Notes: generated by a model from the letters alone, not told the origin. Counted from the stretch's first letter, positions 1 to 19,126 are shown. The stretch: DNA of 64,000 nt from Syngnathus acus (GCF_901709675.1 NC_051088.1:22457193-22521192); one strand, 5' to 3'. Program-made: numbers and translations.

Positions 1-7426
<7,426 letters not shown>

Positions 7427-10284
7427 CACCCGTCAAGTCATCTATTCGCCGTACATTAAAACGGACTTCATACAGGATCGAGAGGCCCGCGGCTCGACAC
7501 GCACGCACACGCCAATATAATCCTAACAAATGAGTGGATGCGGGATAGAAAAATGGAAAATTACAATTAAGTTGATTTATGAGGGGGACATTTAATAAGC
7601 TCCTTGGTGTGCACTTTGTGGCTTGAAATCCTACAAAATATTTCAATATGATCCATTTAAAGGTAAATTGCATTTCCAAAAGCACACCATGGGTTAGATT
7701 GTTTGTTGTGCAATAATTGTGTTGGGAGTAATGACAAGCAAAATCACTTTCTTTGCACTGACTGCATGCAAAAATTTCATTTCACTATTTCTGCACAAAT
7801 ATTCGCAAACTGAACAAGTAATCAAGAATTGTGCAAGGTTCGATAATACACTAAAGTTTGGGGTTGACTCCATTCCGAAAATTTCAACAATATGCTCACA
7901 ATGAAGGCAAAAACATGTTCATTATTGTAAAATCCTGTGAATAACACTTTTTGGCAAAACAACAAATATAAAAACTAATATTCCAAATTGAGGCTATTGA
8001 CAAGGACATTTTTTCCACTTTATTTAGTAAGGGGGTTATAAAAAAAAATCAAAATAAAAATATTCTACAAGGGTGCGTCTTATTCACAGGAGTTTCCAGT
8101 AAGACCTTTCCCACATCAATCAAACCTAAATTATGATACAATACTTGTAAAGGCGAAGTATGGTATTGATCTCATAGAAATAGAAATAAGCCCCTGCCGC
8201 GACCCAAAAGGATTACATGGATTGCATATTCTCAGATCCTTTTTGCAACTGCACTTATGTGTGTGTGTGATTTGTCCACAAGCGCATGTCCGAACGGATC
8301 CGGTATATCGATAAGGCCCAGAAGGCAGAAGGGACAAACAGGCCCAATTAAATGTTGTGCAGTCCTACAAAAATATCTTAGTTATTTTGAAGGAGGAGTG
8401 TGTCAAAATGTCATTGTCTGTCTGCTGCAATATGTCGACGAGGTCGGGTAAACAATTACTATTAAATAATCTATGCCTCCATCAAGCGTGCTCTGTGTTA
8501 TTTGCAAGCGTCACCAAAGCTGGTTTGGACTGCAGCATTGAATAAACGGCCGTGGGCGAGACGAGGCGAGACCCGAGCATGCATGCAGCCCGTGCGTCAT
8601 GGATTTCCAATATGTCTTAAGACACCGTTCCAAGGCACAAACACCAACACCACTCAATTATCAAAGCAACTCTGCAAAATGCAGCCGATGGAAATGTCAC
8701 AATCAATTGTGCAAAAGCTAAATGACCTGTCGTAGCAAATCCTGTCATATTCTGGCAAGAACAAATTGGTGAGATTCTCATCAGTAATATCAATTTGAGC
8801 AGTTTCCTGCATTCAACGTGTTGGCGTCATCAATCATTGATAACGTGTTCACTTAATTCAATTCCAATGACAAAATAAACATCAGGTATACTCACACAAT
8901 CTGATGCGACAATATAAAAATCTTAGCGAATGATGCTTGATACAATTTTTTTCAACAACCTTTTCTTTTGGACTAAGCCACAGATGAAAATACACGAGGT
9001 AAGCCAAAAATAAAAAATACATGTCACATCCATAAAAAAGACAGATGTGATTTTCTTTTTCTTTTCCTATAATTTCAATTGATATATGAAGATGATATGC
9101 TATTAGAAAAGAAATACACTTTGTCAAGAAAACTTCTTTTCATGATAACGGACGGACTTTGATGCAGACATTTTACCATTGATCCATAACCTCGTGTGCG
9201 ATGAATAAAGAATGTTTCCATCCCCCATTACGTTGACATATCCAACTAATCAATTTAATTGAGTTAACCTAACCTAACCCTTATTTTACCTTCCTTCGCC
9301 GAGCTAAGTTTTACGCAAATGCTCGTCAGGAATAGTTGAATCTGAATCTAAATTCCTAAGGAGCACATTGAGGCACGTAAAGGGAGCACCGCGCACGTCA
9401 TCGATAATGGCCGATTGGTGCTGACAGCCCATTAGATTATTGATGAGGTGAGTAGAACACTCTTGTAATTATACAAGAGGGCTAATGCCATCTTGGTCTT
9501 GAGTCATTTAGAACACGATCGAGATGTTGCCTTTGCTTAAGCCGGGTTCAAAGCTCATTGGAGCGGCAGAGGAGGTTCGAAGGAGGTCGGAGACGGCCGC
9601 GCGGATAATTAGTGATTCCCCTGCTCGATGCACCGCCGTGAAGATCACATACTGGCTCGCAAATAGGATTAAAATAATCAATAGCCTTGACTTCCATCGA
9701 CCGGACGCGCGCGCGCGCACGGACACGCGCCTAGTAATTAGTGGAGCACCGACAACTCGTCACGTGCACGCGCATTCCCAGAGGGACGCTCGGTGTGTAG
9801 TGAGGAAAAAGTTAAGCCACTTGTGCACGAAGTCACTAAATAAACTGGAGCCTTCTTTTTGTTGTCTTTTTACCGCTTTGTCACCCAAAATGTTCACAAC
9901 ACGCGCACACAAAGCAATCCTAGTTGATAAAGCAAGTGGAATTCGCCACACGCACCCGAGGGAAATGAATTGGAATTTAGTTTGACAGTTTTACTGTAAA
10001 CAGACGGCACCTGAATAAAACGTTTCAATTTTACGAGCGTCGTCACTCGGTACACCAAGTAATTTTTTTTATTGGCTAATTGTCCATATGCTGGAAATAA
10101 AGTTTGATCAAATACAACCAATTATTTCACTGGGATCCCCGAAGAGTATGTTGTTTCCCCGCTAATGCCTATTTCAACGATTACCACCCGGACACTGCAA
10201 ACTAAGAGCAGCACTGCCCCCTCGTGTCGTGCGACCAACACTACAGACGAGCCATTTCATTGAAACAAATGCAGTCACATCCAA
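7427..10284. other. Intergenic: c1ql4 3' flank to myl6 3' end
   Basis: AT-rich and non-coding. It includes the probable c1ql4 3' UTR and candidate poly(A) hexamers (8053, 8541). A CpG-containing unique block at 9380-9690 could be regulatory. No frame has recognisable protein similarity. Confidence 0.6.
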
Positions 10285-10306
10285 TGAAATCGTGTTTGAG
10301 GAGACT

Positions 10307-10312
10307 TTTATT
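10307..10312 (-). terminator. Candidate myl6 poly(A) signal (AATAAA on the minus strand)
   Basis: Plus-strand TTTATT, read AATAAA on the myl6 strand, lies about 460 nt downstream of the stop codon. It is the first canonical hexamer I find after the stop, implying a 3' UTR of roughly 480 nt. Confidence 0.5.
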
Positions 10313-10773
10313 CGAATGCAAAAAAGACTGTGATATCAATAGCATGGGAAAGAAATGTCTATTCAGGGATAATATGAATTTTAGAAGACTGATTTGCCAC
10401 AATGACAAAGCAAGCCAGCGGTTTTGAGCCCAAATTCTTTGCCAATATTACAGTCGATCAAAGCAGATCAGTGTGGATAAATATGAAATTGCCATCCAAA
10501 TTTGATGCTTTGGTAGCAGGAGTTACGACAATATTGGGTGAGTTAGAAAAATCTCAGATGATGCATCTTGGAATGTGTCAAACAAAGCAAGCTTCAAGAC
10601 TCCTTAACGAATTCATTCACGTCAGTCATGTTGTTAGACTTGACGGCAGTAGCCAAGGTGATGTCTTCAGACATATCAAGGAGCTTGTGGGGGATTCTGA
10701 CAGAGAACTGCAAAAGGAGGAACCGTGACAGGGTAAAAGACAAAAGAAAAAAAAAGCGTGATTCTTTTCATCT

Positions 10774-10802
10774 TCAGCCGTTCATGACCATCCTGACCAG
10801 TT
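10774..10802 (-). CDS. myl6: myl6 terminal coding exon (ELVRMVMNG-stop)
   Basis: After a pyrimidine-rich tract and cag acceptor, 29 nt complete Glu and encode LVRMVMNG then TGA, the non-muscle MYL6 C-terminus (human ELVRMVLNG). Confidence 0.9.
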
Positions 10803-13800
10803 CTGAGGAGAGAGGAGGAGACAAAGAAAACATGTCAGGAGCGCGTGGCGACGTGCTGCCCCCCGCAACAAAAGGAAGGAAGCCTTGAAAGAAGGAGGCG
10901 AGGCAATCGTCTCGAGCTCTTATTCAGCCCAAGCGTTTGGCCGTGTCTACGCTCCAACGAGAGCCAGCCGGCCGGCCGATTAGGGAAGGGAGGGAGATGA
11001 TGGAGGCAGCGGCCAGCTACAAATTCAGCTTTCAGAGCAACTCTGCAGATGTCTGGTTAGTACAAACGCTCCAAGAGGAATACTCCGAAAGGTCGTCGAC
11101 GGCTAACCGGTCAAGTTGCGCATTTGTGTGAGAAGAGCCACACGGACGCTTTCAAACACCCGCAGAGAAGAAAAGTCCTTCATGCAAATGAAGAGCTGCA
11201 ACGCGCTTTCCATGGATGACGCAAGCCACTTCCCGGTTTTACGTTGCAAGAGGTCCACACCCTCCCACCAAGCTAATAGAGGCTTTCCCCACACACCGAC
11301 AGGTTCAATCTATTTTGAACCACCACCACACGGACACTCGAAAGAGTTAGGGAGGCCCAATGCGAGCGCTTATTATGTTGAGGAAATAAAAAAAAAAAAA
11401 AGCTCGGAAGCAGCAAAGCCCGCTCGTGCCGCCTGGCGGTATGTATACCCGCTGCCAGTACCGGCCCTCAGCCTGACATGATGTGGCGCACAAACGCTGT
11501 GGAGGAAGAAGAGTTACACACTGAGTGGTCCACACGGCAAAGGCAAGTCAGCACGCTTGAGGCGGCGCATTAGCGACCGTCCCCGCACGTCCGTCCAAGA
11601 TGGACCGCGTCGGCTACGTCGAGGATTTCGCGATAGTTTGTGTGCTCCTGCGTTGGGACGCTTGCTACTTTAAATGTCTTCCTTCCTCTCTTTTGTAAAT
11701 TATCACCCCCCAATCTCACCTTCATAATTGATGCAGCCGTTTGCGTCTTCATGTCCTGCCAGAAGAGTCTCCACCTCTTCCTCTGTCATTTTCTCTCCTG
11801 AAAAAAATCAACAGAAAAGTATTTCACTGGCACCTTAAAACAACGCAGCCATCTACACGCACATTCAAAGGCGTCTCCGTTCTCGTCAGGGTTCGCCCAA
11901 AGTCGCAAACCCTCACCAAAAGTACTTTTCTTGAATGTTGCAAACGTTTTCGACCTTGCGTTTTCCGAGACATGTCCTAATTGTGTTCCGACAGCAACCA
12001 ACCTCTGCTGAGCGAGGCTAGTCTCACTTACCGAGTGTGGTGAGGACATGGCGCAGCTCGGCGCCCATGACGGTGCCGTTGCCTTCCTTGTCAAAGACGC
12101 GAAGGCCCTCCACAAAGTCCTCCATGGAGCCCTGATCTTTGTTTTTGGCGATGGTCTGGAGCATGGGCAAGAACCTCTCAAAGTCCAGCATCTTGGTGTT
12201 CATCTCTGAAGGAGAACACCAAAGTCAGCAAAGTCCATTGTGTGGTGACCAGGCCGCCGAGGCCGACTCACCCTCCGCTTTGGGGTTTCCCAGGACCTTG
12301 AGGACGTCGGCCGTGACGGGGTTCTGTCCCAGGGAGCGCATGACGTCCCCACACTGGCTGTAACAGATCATCCCTTCGCCTGTTCTGTCGAACAGCAGGA
12401 AGGCCTCCTTAAACTCTGCAACAGAAAGGGAGGACGGCGATCAACTGAAAAGCCGCACCTACTGAAAGAAACGAGTATGGCGCGAGAACCATCAACAAAA
12501 ACGACATGGTAATGACGTCACCAACATGCAGGCAGATTAAAAAAAAAAAAAAAGCAGACATTTAATATTGAAAGCGTTCAACACTAAAAATGAGCAGAGT
12601 GCGCATCTTGGTAAAAAGAAGGGTGGGGAAAAAAAGAAACGCAAGGTGGAGGTCAGGTTATGCTTGAATGTTGTGGTTCTACTGCAAAGACCAACGGGAT
12701 ACTTGAATCAAACAACTTTTCAACAGCTGCATGTCGACAAACGGCGCATTGCCATTATCACAAAATGTAAACAAAAACGCTCAACGGAATTTCCTCTTGA
12801 GGGAGTAAAATTAGTCGAATGATCTGGGGGAAAAAAGTAGCATAGATGCGGAAAGACAAACAGGGGACTGAAGTTAAGCGCTAACATGCGGAGAGTAACT
12901 GGACACAGCAAGCATTTGGACAAAAATGTCAGTGCACAAAAAGCCACAAAAAATGAATTCCAAGAAGGTTGGACGGTCTCGGCATGACCGTGGACCTTCA
13001 ACACGTTAAGAGAGTTCCAAACTATTTGAGTAAGTGGACAAGTCTTTAAGTCAATCAACTTCACGATTAGCGATGACTAAACACTAATCCTATCTGGCAA
13101 CTTATCTGCTCACTTGATATAAATACAATTGTCGTAAAGAAGATTTCATTTAATGAGGTAATAACACCAGTTTGGTGAAAATGCTTTCCTTTCCTCCAGT
13201 CGAAGTTGTTTGTCATCCGAGTGTTGCAAAGCTACTCTGTTTACACTTATAGCCGTTGATCAAGAGAGAAAATGACCGTATAATATTCAGCTGTAAATAG
13301 GTGAGACGTGCCAGGTTGTCAGACCAAGCAAAAACCAAGCCCAAGTCACTTCGGCAGTGTTGTGAGGTGTTTTTTTATTGGCCCCGTTCAAAGGAATGCG
13401 TCTCTTCCCGTCTGGCATGAGACAACCTTTCCCCAGCACCATATTTGGTAATGGAGGAGTGGAGAAAGGAGGAGGAGAGTGCAAGAAGGAACACGGCCCA
13501 TGATGTCAACGGTGTTCAAACATACATTAGCAGCACCAAAAAAGGGGAAGCAGTGAGACAATGACTATCTGGGAATTGATGAGCTAAAGTTTATGGTGAC
13601 CTGACACAAAGCAGCAATGACAAAAGACTCTGCTCATGACTATGTTTGGCATTACAGCAGTGCAAATGCACGTCTCATCGTGTTACGCATCTGGCAACTT
13701 TAGGCATGTTTGGGAACGCAACAAACAGCTCAAAGCATCTCAATCACGTCAACAACAACTCCGCCATATGCGAACATGCAAACCAAATCCCGAGTTGGCC

Positions 13801-14475
13801 AATATTTGCACTTAAAGACGATTTTCTACCGACTTACCATGAATTTGTTCGGGGTTAAACTCAATCTGTGAAAAAATAAGCAGTTGCAAGTGGAAAGGGG
13901 TGAAATTGTGCGAAGGGAACAAGAGTAGGAATTTTAAAATATGTTGATTGTGACAGGAGGAAGACAAAAAATAAAGCAAGGTGACAGTGGACGGGGGGCA
14001 AAGTGCCGTTTGGAATGAAACACAATGACACAGCATGCATAAAGAAGCGTGATGGTAACAAAAAAATAAATATGAGTACTCACCCTGAATTTGATCGTCC
14101 GAGAAGTCAGACTGTTAAGAGACATTGAGCGAGATGAAAATGGTTCTGTACTAGGTCGACGTTAGCAATGTTAGCTCCGCTCTAAAACATGTCGCCAGGC
14201 CTCTTTACTCAAACGAATTGCTTCAGACTGTTTAACTTTGGATAATTAACGTTTATTATGTTATATTGCTGCAAGTATTTTTGTTAAACTGCGCTCGCTA
14301 CTTTCGTATAAGCTACATGCTAAGACTAGCTTGGGAAAAAGTTGCACTTCCGCTAGCAAGAAGCGAGCACAAGAACGACATTTTCAAATGAGAATAGATC
14401 GCAGCGATAATCCGAATAATAATTGCTAAAACGTTTTTTTTTTTTAAATGTCGAATGGGAAATAAAACTCACCAT
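10774..14475 (-). CDS. myl6: Myosin essential light chain, short (MYL6-type, 151 aa) isoform
   Basis: The exons on the minus strand are 14475-14473 (ATG only), 14111-14084, 12415-12272, 12205-12032, 11797-11720 and 10802-10774, giving 151 residues, the human MYL6 length. The protein binds the neck of non-muscle and smooth-muscle myosin II heavy chains; it has four EF-hand-like folds, mostly without calcium binding. It begins [16 protein letters not shown] and runs through [40 protein letters not shown] and [12 protein letters not shown] (degenerate EF3 loop), ending [13 protein letters not shown], the non-muscle type terminus. The exon sizes 28/144/174/78 are those of vertebrate essential light chain genes, and every junction is a consensus GT-AG in matching phase. 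The first exon ending exactly at ATG|gtgagt is also a hallmark of MYL6 and of the short MYL1 form. The end ELVRMVMNG argues against myl1 and myl4. Confidence 0.92.
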
Positions 14476-15819
14476 GTTTGAAGCGGATGAGGTGTGTCGG
14501 AGAAAAAAAAGAATGTGACAGTGACTACTACATGCACTAGTCAGACTCGGGAGTGACGGCTCGGCTCGATGGGCGGGGTGAGGGAAAAAAAAAAAAAAAC
14601 GTCGCTCGACGTCATGACATCACTAGAGTGACGTCCGTTGATGAGATCTATTTGGTTATGGATGAATTTCATTTTTCTACGCTTTGATAATAATGGCAAA
14701 ACAATTTATTCATCGATACAAATGTATAAAGTGTTTCCCGTTTTTTTATTTTATTTTGCCCATAACCATAAATGTGTTTTGTTTAAATACTCTGTGATTG
14801 CCCGGATACCATTTCTTGGTGTCACCGTGACGTCAATGACGATCATAAATTTCATTAAAAAAAAAAAAATGGAGGGATGTTTGTACAGCATTTATAGTGT
14901 GGATGATGGCCATGCATAAATGTGAGGCATATTGTAAAGGTTTAGCACGTGACATTGGCACGCATACATTCTCACACAAGGCAGTTATGAGAAAACAGAC
15001 ACAAACATACACAAACATGACATTACTTGCAGTACACATACACACAATTACTGCATATGTAGACATCAATTGTATTTCCTTAGAATCCCTTGACACAAAG
15101 GGCAGTATAAGAGCAAACGTACAGTGTTTCCCAGACAGTGAAAATTAATTGACAAGTAATTGACAATCCCACCCCCATCCAGTAGATGACAGTAAAACTC
15201 CCCCCCAATAATACAGTTAAAATCGTACTTGGCACAAAGATGCCACAAAGCGGTGCCAATGCAATATTCTAGTTAGCCAGAGCAAAAACAGAGCCCAAAC
15301 AGAAGTGATTTAAAAAATAATAATAATTAATCAATAGGTTAATTTAAAGGAGGCACTGTATAAAATGCAGTATACTGAAAAAGTCATTTCTAAGGCAGTC
15401 ATGATATTTGTTCATTCTTACATTATTCTACGCCCTTATTTAATAGTAGAAGTGGCTGCCTGATGCACAAGAGAACGAATGCCCTGTGACAGAAACCGCG
15501 TGGCGGCATCACTCTCGGTGCCCCAGTTCTTATTTTAGCTTCTTTCTCACCACAGGTTGCAGCTGCCGTCTTTATTCATTGTGTGTTTCGTTGCAAACCA
15601 TCATCACCCTATATGTAGCGTCACATACTCAGCATGATTGACATCACTCACCTCCAAAGTACTGGGGTCAAACGGTGAATCTGATGGCCGCAGCATCCTC
15701 GGTTTCTGTTCTGGGGCTACTTTCGGTGCTGCAGGCAGGAGAGGAAAAGGGGGACCCAGGATGGGCTGGGCCAGTGGCGAAGGTGACTTCTTAACGGAAG
15801 GTTCTCTTTTCGGAGCCAT
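10774..15819 (-). CDS. myl6: Myosin essential light chain, long (MYL6B/A1-type, 206 aa) isoform from the same locus
   Basis: The exons are 15819-15652, 13865-13838, then the shared 12415-12272, 12205-12032, 11797-11720 and 10802-10774, giving 206 residues (human MYL6B has 208). Exon 1 encodes a 56-residue extension beginning [12 protein letters not shown] and ending SPFDPSTLE; Pro/Lys-rich starts of the APKK type in A1 light chains contact actin. The alternative second exon encodes IEFNPEQIH, resembling the MYL6B and MYL4 segment at that point. Donor GAG|gtgagt and acceptor cacag|ATT are both phase 0, and CATG|gtaagt joins the common exon in phase 1, so the chain reads [19 protein letters not shown]. 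The extension lacks the long Ala-Pro repeat of MYL1. The ATG has A at -3 and G at +4. Expression of this form is inferred from sequence; muscle would be the expected site. Confidence 0.8.
11720..11797 (-). CDS. myl6: myl6 common exon, EF-hand 4 (78 nt)
   Basis: Encodes [20 protein letters not shown] then CINYE. Donor GAAG|gtgaga leaves phase 1. Confidence 0.92.
12032..12205 (-). CDS. myl6: myl6 common exon, EF-hands 2-3 (174 nt)
   Basis: Encodes [20 protein letters not shown] through [20 protein letters not shown]. The 174-nt length is standard for the family. Confidence 0.92.
12272..12415 (-). CDS. myl6: myl6 common exon, EF-hand 1 region (144 nt)
   Basis: Encodes [20 protein letters not shown] onward through [10 protein letters not shown]. 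Acceptor ttgcag, donor G|gtgagt. Confidence 0.92.
13838..13865 (-). CDS. myl6: myl6 long-isoform exon 2 (28 nt)
   Basis: Encodes IEFNPEQIH plus the first base of the next Glu codon; acceptor tttcacag, donor G|gtaagt. It is the same length and exit phase as the exon at 14084, so the two are interchangeable cassettes. Confidence 0.85.
14084..14111 (-). CDS. myl6: myl6 short-isoform exon 2 (28 nt)
   Basis: Encodes SDFSDDQIQ plus the first base of the next Glu codon; acceptor taacag, donor G|gtgagt. It is expected to be mutually exclusive with the 28-nt exon at 13838. Confidence 0.88.
14473..14475 (-). CDS. myl6: myl6 short-isoform exon 1 (start codon only)
   Basis: ATG immediately followed by gtgagt. 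Its 5' UTR lies upstream (14476 to about 14560). It sits inside the first intron of the long isoform, as in MYL1. Confidence 0.82.
14476..14640 (-). promoter_or_regulatory. Proximal myl6 promoter and 5' UTR (short isoform)
   Basis: Upstream of the ATG-only exon there is a GC box (GGGCGGGG, 14571-14578), a run of A residues, and a cluster of CRE-like half sites (CGACGTCATGACATCAC at 14608 and GTGACGTCC at 14628). No TATA box is evident. This fits a housekeeping-type promoter for a non-muscle light chain; the start site is not determined. Confidence 0.45.
15652..15819 (-). CDS. myl6: myl6 long-isoform exon 1 (N-terminal extension)
   Basis: A 56-codon exon starting [12 protein letters not shown] and ending PFDPSTLE, with donor gtgagt. 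The residues before the donor resemble the AFDP segment of MYL4 and related long light chains. Confidence 0.8.
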
Positions 15820-16273
15820 CCTTAGCCTCTTGTGGGCTGCCCGGACTGTATGCTAGGAGTGACTGACTAAAGTATGTCAGCGTGATGGAGAAATAGGTTG
15901 AAGGAAAAAAACGGGTGATGATGCCAATGATGCTCAGGGACTGCACGGATGGAGCATGAGAAAGCGAGAGAGAGTGAGGGGGTGAGGCAAAGCGTAGGAA
16001 TAGAAGCCACCTAGTATATGCGAGTGACATAAAGTGACAGATAGAACAATTTCATTATTCTTCTACTTGATGCCAGAAGGTACATTATTCATATGCGCAT
16101 CCACGTTTTGTGACAATTTTCTTTGGTGGTGCGTCTCAGACTTCTCTAATATCGAATATCTTCGTTGACTAAATCAAGAGGAATCCTGCTAGAGTTCAAA
16201 AACTGTAATTTGCAACATTACCACTAGAGGTCACTGTTAGAATGTTGAAACAAACATATTTGTGCTCTCTCTT

Positions 16274-16423
<150 letters not shown>

Positions 16424-17089
16424 CAACGAACGTGAGCATGACTTTGGGGCGCAATCCATCGCGCGCTCAATGAGCCTTGAAATCACCTTATTTATTTGTG
16501 ATGAGCCCCGAACAAAGGCGGCAGACTAAATGGCACCTCTGACGTCACAACCATGGATTGTGCAAAATCAACAGCAATAGTAAAATAGGAAATTTTAATG
16601 ATCACATAGAGCAAAGCGCAGGATTCGAACCGGACCGATGGAAAACAACCCAACGACAAGTTGGCCAGGGTGTCCATTGGCTTGGCATTGATGTCTATTC
16701 ATGGGCCAAGCGATTGTGGCAAGTCTGCCGAGCAGACAGCTCAGTGTCAAGCACTTTAAGGAGATTAACTGCATGAGCAGACTCACGTTTTTTTTCCCTG
16801 TCATCTCGATAATCCAGCAAAAGAAGCTAATATCTCCACCAATAACACTACAGCGCGCCTGCTTTCAGATCGATTGCCACTCTTTTTTAATTGGCAAATT
16901 GGATTTTAATCCCACTGCGATGATATTTCGGCGCATCTAAGCATCGGACGGTCGTTCTCTTTTACGATTATTTGGCACTTCATTCTGAAGACTATGCGTC
17001 ACATATACTTTACTCATTCTGTGTTGAGTGCAGGGAGAAATTAAATTAGTGTAACTTGAAGGAAACGTTTCAACAGATCCTCTGAGATG

Positions 17090-17480
17090 TTCCCACTGGC
17101 TAATGAAATTATGGCAGCTCTCCTACCTAATGCCATTCAAAGACCCCCCACCCCACCCCCAAGCAAATCTCCAAACCATCTGATTTATTTTTAATGATAT
17201 TACACCCCTCAGTTGGCTGTGTCATGGTAATAATCGGGGCCGCTCCAGCTGCCTGGAGACCACATTAGCCGGGCTTAATATTGGCAGCGCGGGGCCCGCC
17301 GAACAATGAGGCGATGGAATCGGGAGCTTAGCGGCAGGCTAGCCAATGGGCATACTGCAGGAGGTCGCGTATAGGCGTAAACCGAGGTGCTCCAGTTCCC
17401 TGTGCCCCGGAGGACTGGCATCATTATTAAGATGGGCCCGCCAGCGCCTAGCATCTCGGACATCAAAACCATGCTGCCCG
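17090..17480. promoter_or_regulatory. Candidate enhancer block upstream of neurod4
   Basis: Unique sequence with homeodomain-like CTAATGAAATTA and TTTTAATGATATT, an E-box in CCAGCTGCC, and several CpGs, 5-5.5 kb upstream of the neurod4 promoter. Function is inferred only. Confidence 0.25.
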
Positions 17481-18650
17481 GGGAGCGTGAAACAAGTTGC
17501 AAAGTGATACCCCGCTCGGTGCCAAGACAAAATCCAAGCATATGCACTTTAGCCCCGCCCCCCTGCTGTGATAAAGTCAGCCAGAAAGGTTTGGCCGGTC
17601 GTATGACATTAAATCAACAACTCAGAAGGACGGATGACACCAAACGCTCAACACTCGCATAAACGCTTGAAAGTACGCCACGGGACAATGCGAACGTATT
17701 AGTCGAGTGCTTTTGTCGGTTGGTCTAATTTCTCTGGCGGGGTCGTCGTGTTGCTGTATTTGCATAATGGTCACAGTGGGAATCAGACGAGGCCACTTGT
17801 GGGATACTCGCACCTGATCACATACTCACGATGGATGGCTCTTTGCCAATCACAGCTCTGCGAGTCTCCCTCCACAATTCCAATCATATGCCGAACGTTA
17901 CGTTTACATATTTGTTGGATTGTACAGCGCACAATTCAGTCAGCTATTATGTTTTGGCCCAAGTTGTTGTTTGGATGGGATTTTGTATGGGGGCTCGCAG
18001 ATTAGCGCCGTTGATTAGTGGTTGGGTGTAATCCTTTCAGCCCCTCTCTCTCTGCAAAACACCCCTGGGATATGGCCGTCTCCCTCAGGAGCGCTAGCGT
18101 GGCAGATGGCTCCCCCCCCCGTTCTGCCCCCTCCGACATGCAGCACACCCAAAAACACTGTTGATGTCCTGGGACGGAGGTTGTAAAGTATCCCGAATAT
18201 GAAACCACAGGCACCTTTGTTGAACGGCTCTCTCTCCACTTAGTGAGAATTGCCCTCGAGCCAGATTCCCATTCTGTTGCTATCTGCGCGATTGGAATGT
18301 TTTGCCAATCCATTAGCCCAAAGGAAGACGGAATAAGCTGCAAACAATCTGCTCATATCGCATGCAGGATATTAGCAAAATACAATTTGAAGAATCGGAT
18401 TCAAGTGTCACACTTGCACATTCATATATGTTTTATATACAATGGATATCTGGGTGAGTGCAACTGTCTTTCATTAAAAAAAATAAAAAATAAAATAAAA
18501 AAATAAAATAGTTTGCATGTGCGTATGACAAACTTCTCCTTCGGCAGTCCATATGCAGTGTAAACGCTTTTAAATCCAGGTGACAAACTATGTTTTAAAC
18601 CTCTTTAAGAAATTAAAATCAATTTCACTGACAGTAATTTTCTGAAATGA

Positions 18651-18745
18651 CCGTATTTTCCGGACTATAAGTCGCTCCTGAGTACAAGTCGCACCCCCGG
18701 TCAAACTATAAAAAAAAAATGCAACGTATAGTCTGGAAAATACGG
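18651..18745. mobile_element. Short hairpin miniature element (CGGACTATAAGTCGC family)
   Basis: A 95-bp sequence beginning CCGTATTTTCCGGACTATAA and ending TATAGTCTGGAAAATACGG, which is an imperfect inverted repeat. It belongs to the same family as the longer copy at 34293 but is shortened. Confidence 0.75.
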
Positions 18746-19026
18746 TAAGCTACTTTTGAATTTTTTTCCTTTTCATTTTCAATGCCTTGATTTTTTTGGG
18801 GGGGGTTACTGCATTTAAATTTACTTTTTAAAGTAATTCTTTTGTTTTCTTTGCTTTTTTTAGCTGTCTGAGTTGTTTCAGGCATTTGCTTGTGTAAGAA
18901 AAACAAAACGTCCTCCAAGACAGCCTCAATGAACACCAAACAGCACTCAAGGCCTTCTCAACATTTATGTAACATCCAGAACCATATCTACAATCCGTCG
19001 ATGTGTGCAAATGTGTAGCAAGTTGC

Positions 19027-19126
19027 TCCTTCCTTCCTTCCTTCCTTCCTTCCTTCCTTCCTTCCTTCCTTCCTTCCTTCCTTCCTTCCTTCCTTCCTTC
19101 CTTCCTTCCTTCCTTCCTTCCTTCCG
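19027..19126. repeat. (TTCC)n microsatellite
   Basis: About 100 bp of TTCC units. Reading frames through it (LPSFLPSF or EGRKEGRK repeats) are artefacts. Confidence 0.97.

Noticed and set aside
9264-9282. Short telomere-like AACCTAACCTAACCC run
   Set aside because: Only about three units, and not the exact vertebrate hexamer throughout; likely chance.
11041-11075. Minus-strand stretch reading AFVLTRHLQ after a GAG, considered as a smooth-muscle myl6 C-terminal exon
   Set aside because: Only the first three residues resemble AFVRHILSG, the pyrimidine tract is poor, and the following reading runs on past the expected end. Probably chance.
16618-16640. tRNA B-box-like GGATTCGAACCGG (minus-strand sense)
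   Set aside because: No matching A-box, acceptor stem or clover-leaf can be built from the surrounding bases.
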